Origin: Glaciecola nitratireducens FR1064
Lineage (GTDB): Bacteria > Pseudomonadota > Gammaproteobacteria > Enterobacterales > Alteromonadaceae
Direction of reading: 5' to 3'
Assembly: GCF_000226565.1 (NCBI RefSeq)
Contig: NC_016041.1
Span: forward strand, 2,790,001 to 2,854,000
Length of the DNA: 64,000 nt
Below the pieces are notes generated by a model, which saw nothing but the letters and a program-made list of their open reading frames with translations, had not been told where the DNA came from and did not search any database. The position numbers were made by a program, and so were the translations under genes. Positions 16,753 through 24,489 of this stretch are shown here, piece by piece (positions within the stretch are counted from its first letter, which is position 1; each line of letters starts with the position of its first letter).

Positions 16753-16974
16753 ATGAAAAAAAAACGTTTTAGCGAAAGCCAAATGATTAATATTTTAAAA
16801 GAAACCGAATCAGGTGCAATGATGCCTGACTTATGTCGATTACATGGTTGGAGCACCAACATCCCAATCCTCCAATTCTTGCACCTACTGTCTAACTACC
16901 CGACGAAGCTGAAGACTAACACGCCATACAAAACTTACCCCATTCGGTATTTATACAAACTAATCGAGTCATAA
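16753..16974 (+). pseudogene. IS3-family OrfA remnant (helix-turn-helix end)
   Basis: The first ~33 codons, 'KKRFSESQMINILKETESG' followed by 'MPDLCRLHGWS', are the N-terminus of IS3-type OrfA (transposase_8). From about 16855 the frame turns into unrelated sequence ending at TAA 16972-16974. OrfB and the element ends are missing. It marks the left edge of a ~0.9 kb patch of IS debris. Confidence 0.7.
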
Positions 16975-16983
16975 AGACAGCTG

Positions 16984-17298
16984 TCACAGAGGGTAGCCTC
17001 CTAACAACCAATTGAGCTGTTGTTCGCTCAATCTGATGTGATTCAGATCGTTCAACTTAGGCTGTTTGAACTTGTGTTTTTCGAGTCGTTTATGCAAAAG
17101 TGCAAGTCCAGTCGCTTCCCAGTAAAGTAATTTTGATTTATCTTGGTTTTTATCAATAAAGATAAATAGTGTGCCAGTGAAAGCATCAAGCTCAAGTTCC
17201 GTTTCCACAATATTCAGCAAGCCATTAATCGATTTTCTAAAATCGACCGCATCAATATGGAGGTAAATGTCGTCAGGTTGAGGAGGAGTGTATCCCAT
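16984..17298 (-). CDS. tnpB: IS66-family accessory protein TnpB (IS66 Orf2)
   Basis: A 104-residue protein matching the size and motifs of IS66 Orf2: 'IYLHIDAVDFRKSINGLLNIV' near 12, 'GTLFIFIDKNQDKSKLLYWE' near 41, and 'GLALLHKRLEKHKFKQP'. The reading frame is whole, but the rest of the element is not: a TnpA-like fragment lies behind it on the opposite strand (17480-17626) and no TnpC (DDE transposase) is present. It is a stranded piece of a rearranged IS66 and unlikely to work alone. Confidence 0.85.
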   Translation of the reverse strand: MGYTPPQPDDIYLHIDAVDFRKSINGLLNIVETELELDAFTGTLFIFIDKNQDKSKLLYWEATGLALLHKRLEKHKFKQPKLNDLNHIRLSEQQLNWLLGGYPL

Positions 17299-17335
17299 TG
17301 CTTACAGAAAATTAAAATATGGCCAAAGCTAAATT

Positions 17336-17407
17336 ATGGCTATCCTTAAACAAAATGAAGGTGGTGTCTCTGATCCAGACTTATATCGTGAGCACGTAAA
17401 CGTTCAA
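17336..17407 (+). pseudogene. Second IS3-type OrfA fragment
   Basis: About 24 codons read 'MAILKQNEGGVSDPDLYREH', an OrfA N-terminal pattern like that at 16753 but diverged and lacking both ends. It lies between the two opposed IS66 pieces. Short, so the call is cautious. Confidence 0.45.
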
Positions 17408-17479
17408 AATAGACCGTTCTTCCAATCTTAACCATACCCATTAAAATCTCGTCATTGATAAACACAGGAGATACTATCA

Positions 17480-17626
17480 ATGCTCAGACGAAGCGCTGAA
17501 GAATGGCAAGACCTTATCGATACTCAACAAGCAAGTGATATGACTGTCGCAGAATTTTGACTCGCTCACCAGATTAATCAACTCACCTTTTATTTACAAC
17601 GCAAAAAACGCAACAATCTAACTAAA
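17480..17626 (+). pseudogene. IS66 TnpA (Orf1) fragment with nonsense codon
   Basis: ATG 17480 starts 'MLRRSAEEWQDLIDTQQASD' then 'MTVAEF', stop, 'LAHQINQLTFYLQRKKR', the pattern of IS66 TnpA. The TGA at 17558-17560 replaces the codon where TnpA normally has Cys. It faces the tnpB piece on the other strand, so the element has been inverted or assembled from two copies. Its 3' end overlaps, antisense, the last codons of the glycosyltransferase gene that ends at 17590. Confidence 0.7.
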
Positions 17627-18351
17627 GTGTTCTCAGGCATTATTTTTTTAGAATCATAAAACGATGTTTTGAAAAACTCCCTTACAGATTCATGATTATC
17701 ACCTTGCCATTTTTGTAAAAATTGCCTAGCGCCTTCTTCTATACTCTCTTTGCGTTTCTCTCCAGCCGTTGCTCCGCATAGATGTTCCGCATTATACCTG
17801 TTTTTTACTAATCCAATGGTATAACCTTTTTTTATTGCTCTTAAACAATAATCATCGTCGCTGTAGTAACCTTTTTTAAACCGAGCATCTAATAAACCAA
17901 CATTTTCACAAACGGCTCTTGTAATAAGGGCACATGAAAACTCAAGTTTATTAACTTCCATGTGACTTAGATCTTCAATATTTACATTACCAGCGCCAAA
18001 GTAACCTGTAATTCCATAGTGCTCAGTTGCATTAACTAATAGCTCCAACCAATTTCCACTAACTAGCATGTCATTATTAAATAACACTACACTTTGACAG
18101 TCGCTTTGCGACAAGGCAAACTCAAAACCTTTATTCGTTGTAATTAAGTAGCCCTGATTAGAAGGATTTTCAAGATACATTAAATCATTTTGAGCTCGCA
18201 AATATTGCGCGATGTCGTATGCGCTTCCGTCATTCACAACTACCATAGTAAAAGAAGGGTTTTCTCTAACACTTATTCGCAGTGACTCGATACAATTTTG
18301 GGTCATTTGCAGGTTATTGTAAACTGGTATAATAATGTAATGTTTTTTCAT
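17590..18351 (-). CDS. Family 2 glycosyltransferase
   Basis: A 253-residue GT-A enzyme. 'HYIIIPVYNNLQMTQNCIES' begins the fold, 'MVVVNDGS' is the nucleotide-binding strand, 'SVVLFNNDMLVSGNWL' near 89 contains the DXD-like NND, and 'GYYSDDDYCLRAIKKGYTIG' near 163 is the GT2 acceptor motif (ED/DDD..R..). It would transfer a sugar to the growing repeat unit on the cytoplasmic face of the membrane. The last dozen or so codons run antisense through an IS66 TnpA fragment, so the natural C-terminus may have been replaced. It is divided from the next leftward gene (18420) by a 68 bp gap. Specificity is unknown. Confidence 0.85.
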   Translation of the reverse strand: MKKHYIIIPVYNNLQMTQNCIESLRISVRENPSFTMVVVNDGSAYDIAQYLRAQNDLMYLENPSNQGYLITTNKGFEFALSQSDCQSVVLFNNDMLVSGNWLELLVNATEHYGITGYFGAGNVNIEDLSHMEVNKLEFSCALITRAVCENVGLLDARFKKGYYSDDDYCLRAIKKGYTIGLVKNRYNAEHLCGATAGEKRKESIEEGARQFLQKWQGDNHESVREFFKTSFYDSKKIMPENTLVRLLRFLRCK

Positions 18352-18419
18352 TTTATCTACTATTTAATGCTGACTTGATAGACTGTTCCTTGGAATATTA
18401 TCTGGAATCAGTTGCTTTC

Positions 18420-19592
18420 TTACAACGAATTAGCTTTCTCAGATCTGTATCGAGACTTTAATGAAAACTCTATATTTTCGGCAGTACGCGCCAATTTAAT
18501 ATTTTGGATGTTTTTTTGCCACAGCGCCATATTTGATGATACTTTGGCAATCGCGGAAGAAAAGGTCTCAAGCATATTTTCTTTATTATCAAATAAAATA
18601 CCGATTTCGCCATATTTATCTTGCATTGCCCTATAACTATTATTGTTTAGTATAAAAACCGGCTTAGCATTTGAAATCGCATCCAGCACGCTTCCACTAG
18701 CAACAAAATTATAACCCGTTGACACTGGTAAACAAATAATATCCATATCGGCAACTAATTTTACGTATTCATCTCTGGGCACAGAGCTCAAAGATGGAGC
18801 TCTTTCCAATGCATCGAAGTTGTCATCTGAGCTTCCTGATTCCTTTTGCCCAATTGCGTAAAATGTTACCACATTACTTTGATATCGTTTTGCAATATCT
18901 AAGAAGGTATTGAACCCTTTATTTTTGCTGCAATGCCCAACAAAACCAATTTTTATATTTGCTTGGTCAAACGGCTTCCCTGCGTTACAGTCACTAGCTA
19001 ATATTGGATGTTCAAGTAGTCGGATGTTTTTTTTCAAATTTGGGTAAATCTCAAGTAATGACTCTCTTATGCCTAGTTCTAAAACAACAATGTTTAAATT
19101 ATTCGGCATGTTCAAAGTTAAGCTTGTACGTAAATCAAACGCTTTAACAAAAGGATTTTTAGACCTCCAGTCAAAATTTGCACTCAAGTCGTTATGAAGG
19201 ATTAAGTTAATATCGATTTCAACTTCGTGCTTATATAACTTCATCAAGTTGAGCAACAAAAACGAATTAAAACCCAAAAAACAATAGCTTTCCACTACAT
19301 GATCTTTTGCTAATCTCTCGCAAGTTTTGATGGCTTTTCTAGCAGCTAAAGTTCCAAAAATGGGATTATGTAGTGACCCTTTCGTTAGGTATTTCATTTG
19401 CAAAATTGAATGAAAGCTAACATTATCTATGTCAGTCAAACGTCCCTTCAAGTTTTCTATATGTTCACCGTTTGCAGCGAATAATATTTTATGCATCGGG
19501 TAATTAGTGGCTACAACTCTAATGAATCCCTCATTGAACGGCAAATGCATATTTGCATGACTAAAAAAATCGCAAACGACTATCGTTTTCAA
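18420..19592 (-). CDS. GT-B fold glycosyltransferase (GT4-like)
   Basis: A 390-residue protein. Its second half carries 'IKIGFVGHCSKNKGFNTFLDIA' near 214, the usual start of the nucleotide-binding domain, and 'VADMDIICLPVSTGYNFVASGSVLDAISNAKPVFI' near 276, which stands in for the E-x7-E region of GT4 enzymes with a Ser/Asp variant. The N-terminal half is less familiar. It probably adds a sugar to the surface polysaccharide unit. It begins the short leftward pair with the GT2 gene at 17590. AT-rich like its neighbours. Sugar and linkage cannot be told. Confidence 0.7.
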   Translation of the reverse strand: MKTIVVCDFFSHANMHLPFNEGFIRVVATNYPMHKILFAANGEHIENLKGRLTDIDNVSFHSILQMKYLTKGSLHNPIFGTLAARKAIKTCERLAKDHVVESYCFLGFNSFLLLNLMKLYKHEVEIDINLILHNDLSANFDWRSKNPFVKAFDLRTSLTLNMPNNLNIVVLELGIRESLLEIYPNLKKNIRLLEHPILASDCNAGKPFDQANIKIGFVGHCSKNKGFNTFLDIAKRYQSNVVTFYAIGQKESGSSDDNFDALERAPSLSSVPRDEYVKLVADMDIICLPVSTGYNFVASGSVLDAISNAKPVFILNNNSYRAMQDKYGEIGILFDNKENMLETFSSAIAKVSSNMALWQKNIQNIKLARTAENIEFSLKSRYRSEKANSL

Positions 19593-19956
19593 ACTAACTT
19601 CTCCTCAGAATTCGGTCGATTAAACTTAAAAAAACAAAAGCTATTTAAAAGTCTATGCATTTAAGTGGTATTGTCAGCAATGGCACACAACGCGTGCAAA
19701 TCGCTCAGATAAATGCATCAATTTATTTTGACTACATATTTTTTCAAACTTGCAATAAATTGTAACCCTTAGAAGCAGACCATAAAAGTCTTTAGTCAAA
19801 ATTAGACTGAAATATTAAAAGAGCACTAGGAATAAAATTCCAAATTTACTTGTATATCAAAAATGATGCGGCGGTATGACATCCGAATTTTCATTGGGTT
19901 AATCATTCAAGTAGTCGAGCCCTTCATCATATCTAACAATTTAACTGTTATAGCAC

Positions 19957-20029
19957 TAATTATCGCTAGGGTAGATTAAAATTTTTAGATGATTGGTATA
20001 TTTCCGAGACAGAGTATTTGGTATTTTCT
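19957..20029 (-). repeat. Inverted repeat, right arm (~73 bp), degenerate gene fragment
   Basis: This is the reverse complement of 15282-15357. Read on the plus strand it gives 'GRLKFLDDWYISETEYLVF' but with TAG just before and TGA soon after, so it is a decayed piece of the same coding sequence as the fragment at 15187-15372. Confidence 0.75.
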
Positions 20030-20189
20030 TACTTGACTAAAATATGAGTTTAATAATTACCGCTTAGTATCTCACTATCAAGATTTCAGTACTAATAGCC
20101 AGCTTACTCGTTCACATTAACGACAAGGATTTCTCTAATTTTTCCAACGCACCAAATGAGAAAACACAAAACCACCTAAAACTGCAGCT

Positions 20190-20241
20190 GTCGCAGAGGC
20201 TAGTAGATAACATTAGTCACAGAGGCTAGTAGATAACATTA
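20190..20241. repeat. 26 bp direct tandem repeat, two copies
   Basis: Units 20190-20215 and 20216-20241 differ at one base (GTCGCAGAGGCTAG... against GTCACAGAGGCTAG...). The preceding CAGCTG plus the unit start resembles the tail of the IS66 tnpB piece near 16978 (CAGCTGTCACAGAGGGTAG), so it may descend from an IS66 end. Confidence 0.75.
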
Positions 20242-20270
20242 ATTTGTCCTATACTCAGAGCCGTTCATTT

Positions 20271-20489
20271 ATGGGCAAGGTAATCACATGGAAACATCTC
20301 GTTTTAGGTAACTTTGGCTTTTTAGGTTTTATTGTGTTTTTTCGATTAGTTTTCTCTTGTTTTCGTCGTTTTGCAAAGTCATCGAAGAAAAGCCCTATTC
20401 CCTGAATCAAACAATTTGGCATGGTCGCGAAGTTGGCAATTGTAGGTTTCTTGATTGCTGGAGCCGCCCTGAGTGTTGCTTATAACTAA
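20271..20489 (+). pseudogene. Small membrane-protein ORF interrupted by one stop
   Basis: ATG 20271 begins 44 codons with one hydrophobic helix ('GNFGFLGFIVFFRLVFSCF') and a basic end, stopping at TGA 20403-20405. The same frame goes on past the stop into 'MVAKLAIVGFLIAGAALSVA' and ends at TAA 20487-20489. It could be one two-helix protein of 72 codons with a nonsense mutation or two tiny ORFs. I do not recognise it. Confidence 0.35.
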
Positions 20490-20533
20490 ACAATACTTAT
20501 GTTGATAGGTGTGTAGCGTATTCAGTAAAATTG

Positions 20534-20560
20534 AAAAAAAGAGAGTTAAACTACTCTCTT
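20534..20560 (-). terminator. Possible terminator hairpin for leftward transcription
   Basis: AAGAGAGT and ACTCTCTT form an 8 bp stem with a 6-base loop; on the minus strand it is followed by a T7 run. The stem is AT-rich, and no leftward gene is evident upstream of it, so its role is unclear. Confidence 0.35.
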
Positions 20561-20628
20561 AAGATATTAAAACGTGGCGAGTAGAATAATTGTAGGCGCT
20601 ATGCGATTCAACCATAGGCAATCTTAAA

Positions 20629-21699
20629 ATGAACAATCAGTTTTCAATTTACCTGGATTTTTTGCGTTTCTCTGCTTCAGTCGTTGTATTTTTAAGCCAC
20701 GTTACTATTATGGGCAACCCATTACTTTGGCGATTGGCAGTGTTCCCTGCGCATGAAGCTGTTGTATTGTTTTTTGTGTTGTCAGGCTACGTTATTGCGT
20801 ATGTGGTTTATGATAGGCAAGAAACTCTAAAGAACTTTTTTGTAAACCGTTTTAGTCGGGTTTACTCCGTTGTTATTCCTTCAATTATAATCACAATTGT
20901 TAGTTACAATGTTTGTTTAATTTATAAGCCGCAGTTGTTAGATTGGTTCGCTGGGCAGCTTGCATCGCCTAGTTATAGCTTGTTTTCAGTTTTTTTTATG
21001 CTTCATCAAAGTTGGCAGCAGGTTATTTACTATACAAATGCGCCTATGTGGTCGATTGCGTTTGAAATGTTTTACTATGTATTATTTGCATGTATATTTT
21101 ATTTAAAAGGTTTTAAGAGATTCTTATTCGCGAGTATTGTAATTATTGTAATGGGTCCTAATATTCTTTTTTACTTCCCGCTTTGGATGCTAGGAGTTGC
21201 TGCTTTTTTTATTAATAAAAAGAGAATGTTGAGTGTAAATAGATCGTTTTTATGTTTTATATTATCGATAGTCATGATTATTATTATTTTGCTGGATATA
21301 GGGGAAGCGTCTGCGTTATCTTTAACCCAAGCTATACTGCCAGCCAAGCTGTTAGCTTTATTCAATCCACAAACACAAAACATTGTTTATGATTACCTGT
21401 TCGGTTTAATCGTTGTTTTTCACTTCTGTAGTGCGTTCTCGTTATTTTCATATAAAGAGGTCGCTACCGAATATATGGGCAACCTTATTCGAAAAGCAGC
21501 AGGGTGCACATTTTCACTATATTTATATCACCTACCGTTATTATATGTAGTTACGGCTTTGGTATCGGCTCAAGACCAAAGTATTTTACATGCGATATTG
21601 GTTCTGGTGGTCTTGCCTATTGCAATGAATGTTTTAAGCTTATTCACTGAGCAACGAAAAGACATTTATAAGAAATTATTCTTAAAAGTGATAAATTAA
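20629..21699 (+). CDS. Acyltransferase-3 family membrane O-acyltransferase
   Basis: A 356-residue membrane protein with about ten hydrophobic segments. 'IYLDFLRFSASVVVFLSHV' at the N-terminus contains the conserved Arg and the His thought to be catalytic in this family, 'AHEAVVLFFVLSGYVIAYVV' near 45 is the second signature, and 'MWSIAFEMFYYVLFACIFY' near 145 the third. It would add O-acetyl or another acyl group to a lipid-linked or exported glycan. It is intact, unlike the related gene at 5014. ATG 20629 has no strong SD. The gene at 21788 follows on the same strand after 88 bp. Confidence 0.88.
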   Translation: MNNQFSIYLDFLRFSASVVVFLSHVTIMGNPLLWRLAVFPAHEAVVLFFVLSGYVIAYVVYDRQETLKNFFVNRFSRVYSVVIPSIIITIVSYNVCLIYKPQLLDWFAGQLASPSYSLFSVFFMLHQSWQQVIYYTNAPMWSIAFEMFYYVLFACIFYLKGFKRFLFASIVIIVMGPNILFYFPLWMLGVAAFFINKKRMLSVNRSFLCFILSIVMIIIILLDIGEASALSLTQAILPAKLLALFNPQTQNIVYDYLFGLIVVFHFCSAFSLFSYKEVATEYMGNLIRKAAGCTFSLYLYHLPLLYVVTALVSAQDQSILHAILVLVVLPIAMNVLSLFTEQRKDIYKKLFLKVIN

Positions 21700-21787
21700 G
21701 TAAACTAAAATGAGTAGGCTCTTCTAAAAAGCCTTAATCAAACTAGCAGTATATTTACAGTCACACTAAAATTATTAAAAGGCTATT

Positions 21788-22735
21788 ATGATGTACCCTA
21801 GAGTAACTATAGTTTTATTAAATTGGAACAATATACATGATACCCTGAAGTGCTTGAGTTCACTTGAGAGTTTATCATATACAAACTTTAACGTTATCGT
21901 TGTTGACAACGGTTCAAATGATAAAGATAAGCAAACGTTAGTTACAATAGATAACATTAGATTAATTAGTCTCAAAAATAATTTGGGGTATGCTGGCGGT
22001 AACAACATTGCAATGCAGGAGGCATTTAAAAACGGTGCTGACTATGTTTGGGCATTGAATAATGATGCAGTAACTGAACACGACACTTTGTGTAAACTCA
22101 TTGATGCAATAGGTAACAACAAAAATATAGGCTTAGCAAGCCCCGTTATAATGAGTATGAACGACAATACTGTGCAGCATGCAGTTACCTATTTTAACAA
22201 GGATACCAATACTATTGCAGAATCTTCATCGATTGACGACATCGACCATTCGACTGAAAGTCAAATAAATATGCTTTGGGGCACCGCTTTGATTATTAGC
22301 AAAGAATGCTATTTTAAGATTGGGGGCTTTCGTGAAGAGTACTTTGCGTATGTAGAAGATTCTGACCTGAGCATGCGAGCTTATAATGCAGGGTTTTCAT
22401 CAAAGGTTATAAAGAATTCCAGGATATACCATAACGCACATGAAGGTGAGCGTCCGCCACACTATTACTATTACACTACACGAAACGGTATCAGATTTTG
22501 GTTTGCCTACTCCAGTCCACGCTATAAAGCATTAAAAAACACGATTTGGTTGATTAAAAATTCATCAACCCAGATACAGTCATTGACAAGCAAGAGTCTA
22601 CCGTTACAGGTCGATGCTATTTATTTAGCCTATTGGCATTTATTCACGCAAAAAGATGGAGAGTTTAATAAAAAGACTTCTGCTCCCAAAGTATTTATTT
22701 TGTTAATAAAATTTTTATTAACAAAATTTGGATAA
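21788..22735 (+). CDS. Family 2 glycosyltransferase (rhamnosyltransferase-like)
   Basis: A 315-residue GT-A enzyme: 'VTIVLLNWNNIHDTLKCLSS' start, 'NVIVVDNGSNDKD' near 37, 'NNLGYAGGNNIAMQEAF' near 65, 'YVWALNNDAVTEHDTL' near 88 (NND as the metal site), 'MLWGTALIISKECYFKIGGF' near 160 and 'FAYVEDSDLSMRAYNAGF' near 183. This arrangement is that of WcaA/RfbF-like enzymes, many of which use dTDP-rhamnose. Since rmlC is broken here, the donor is open to question. SD-like AAAAGG precedes the double ATG. It converges with the flippase gene; 85 bp lie between them. Looks intact. Confidence 0.88.
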   Translation: MMYPRVTIVLLNWNNIHDTLKCLSSLESLSYTNFNVIVVDNGSNDKDKQTLVTIDNIRLISLKNNLGYAGGNNIAMQEAFKNGADYVWALNNDAVTEHDTLCKLIDAIGNNKNIGLASPVIMSMNDNTVQHAVTYFNKDTNTIAESSSIDDIDHSTESQINMLWGTALIISKECYFKIGGFREEYFAYVEDSDLSMRAYNAGFSSKVIKNSRIYHNAHEGERPPHYYYYTTRNGIRFWFAYSSPRYKALKNTIWLIKNSSTQIQSLTSKSLPLQVDAIYLAYWHLFTQKDGEFNKKTSAPKVFILLIKFLLTKFG

Positions 22736-22820
22736 CTGAATCGCCACTAGTAACCTAGACACTTCACTAGTTTCTGCTCATTCATTTAGGCTTTAATACC
22801 CAACATACAAATGCAGTCGT

Positions 22821-24302
22821 TCAGGCGGTATAACCGAAGTTTAATATTCTGTGTGCTTTTTCGGGTATCATCTGATTGACAAATTTACTTTTTAGGAAGT
22901 TGACCTGAATCAGGGCTATTAGAAGCAAGCAAGCTGAATATGCAAGTACTCCTACCCCAACTTGAATAAATAACTCCTCGAGTGCATTTCCCCCTAAGCT
23001 TTTACAAGCATCTATCGCAACATACATTATGGTTGAAGGAATTATTGGAATTATTAATATGATCGACATTTTAGTTAAAGATAAATCAGTCACTGCTTTT
23101 GCATGCATTAAACTAAACAAAAACATAAAAAAAGCTACTTGTAATCTTATATCTACAAACTCACTTAAGGTGTTTGGCACGAAATAGTATACAGAGACGA
23201 TAAGCGTAAAAATTCCAATTACATCGATCAAAATTGATTGGCGAACTTTATTTTTAGCATCATAAAGTATGTTTAAAATTGGCTGCGTTGTAAACGGGAA
23301 CATTAAGAATGCTAGCATCCCCAAAACAGAGTGCACATGAAGCCATTTCTCCCCTAAAACAATAGCAGTAAACGGGGCTGAAACCATATATGTCCCAATT
23401 GCTGCAGGTATAATGACTAAATACATTAAGAATAAAGCTTGAAAAGATTTTGTTTCAAGTTCTGCTGGCTTTCCTTTTAACTTTGACAGAGCGGAAAATA
23501 CAGGTGCCATCGCGGGCCCAATTAGCTCTCCCAGTGGAAGCATTGAAAAGTTTTTTGCAACAGAAAACTCACCAGTGACACTTTTTCCAAAGCTTGAGCT
23601 GATAATAAATAAATCCATTTGTGCGCGCGCATAGCCTATGAAATTCCGAACAAAGAGGAACATTGAAAATGTCACCAATTCTCGGTCAAATTTTAATAAA
23701 AACTTAGGGCGGTAAGAGCACAATATGTAACTAGCTATCAAAAATACTATCGAGTTAATTAACAAGCCGGCTAGCATTGCAAAATAACTCTGGAAATAAA
23801 AAGCTGCAGATAGGGTTGCAGCAAATGAGAATACTTTAGCAAGCATTAGTATTTTATTTTTTATTGAAAAATTTAATTCTTTTTCTAACTTAACAAGACC
23901 TATATTATTAAATGCGCCAATTACTTGTATTGAGCCTAAAAAAATAAAAACAAACTGAAGCTCAGGGTTGTCAAAAAATTGAGCTATAAACGAGCTAGCT
24001 ATAAGTAATGATAGAAATAATAAGATCCTTAAGCACACATTAAATGTCCATGCGCTGGAGTAATCCTGATGCGTTGGATCCTCTTTCAAAATAAGATAAC
24101 GATTTACCCCTATATTTGCCAACACATCAAAAAAGCCAACGACCATCATGCCTATAGCTACAATACCAAAGTCATCACTATCTAGAATTCTTACTAATAT
24201 GAGGGTACTTACAATACCGAAACTCCTTACAACTCCATTTGAAAGGAAGTTCCATAAATAAGCGGTCACAAGCAGCTTTGTGTCACTTGGTGAGTTAATC
24301 AT
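22821..24302 (-). CDS. Wzx-like polysaccharide flippase (MOP superfamily)
   Basis: About 493 residues with 12-14 hydrophobic segments and no catalytic motif. The start 'TAYLWNFLSNGVVRSFGIVSTLILVRIL' and the 'DDFGIVAIGMMVVGFFDVLANIGV' stretch are typical of WzxC-type flippases, which move undecaprenyl-linked sugar units across the inner membrane. ATG 24302 (MINSPSDTK) is chosen; an upstream TTG at 24329 would add nine residues without a better SD. It reads toward the variable island and is followed by the convergent glycosyltransferase. It is the only flippase seen in the window, so it should serve the exopolysaccharide built by the flanking operon. Confidence 0.88.
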   Translation of the reverse strand: MINSPSDTKLLVTAYLWNFLSNGVVRSFGIVSTLILVRILDSDDFGIVAIGMMVVGFFDVLANIGVNRYLILKEDPTHQDYSSAWTFNVCLRILLFLSLLIASSFIAQFFDNPELQFVFIFLGSIQVIGAFNNIGLVKLEKELNFSIKNKILMLAKVFSFAATLSAAFYFQSYFAMLAGLLINSIVFLIASYILCSYRPKFLLKFDRELVTFSMFLFVRNFIGYARAQMDLFIISSSFGKSVTGEFSVAKNFSMLPLGELIGPAMAPVFSALSKLKGKPAELETKSFQALFLMYLVIIPAAIGTYMVSAPFTAIVLGEKWLHVHSVLGMLAFLMFPFTTQPILNILYDAKNKVRQSILIDVIGIFTLIVSVYYFVPNTLSEFVDIRLQVAFFMFLFSLMHAKAVTDLSLTKMSIILIIPIIPSTIMYVAIDACKSLGGNALEELFIQVGVGVLAYSACLLLIALIQVNFLKSKFVNQMIPEKAHRILNFGYTA

Positions 24303-24489
24303 AAAAAGAAATTCTTGATAGTAGACCAATCATAGTTATGCAGTATTAAGCATGCTTTGCGCATTTTAAGGCTAAATAGATATGGCATGTTATTTGAGCA
24401 ATCCATATTTTAAGTGTAAAAAGTAATAATAAGAAAACATTTAAAAGAAAATTTGGTAAAGAACCCTAAAAAGAGTTTTTTATTACTCA

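Larger units (their letters stand above)
19593..20628. other. Long region without an intact gene, with repeats and remnants
   Basis: About 1 kb holding a gene fragment that is the inverted partner of 15282-15357, a 26 bp tandem pair at 20190-20241, a small interrupted ORF at 20271-20489, and a hairpin at 20539-20560. Nothing else that looks coding was found. It appears to be a rearrangement hot spot between the leftward genes ending the 15-19 kb block and the rightward genes from 20629. Confidence 0.6.

Noticed and set aside
20403-20405. TGA in the small ORF read as selenocysteine
   Set aside because: No selenocysteine insertion hairpin or selenoprotein family is apparent; a plain nonsense codon is simpler.
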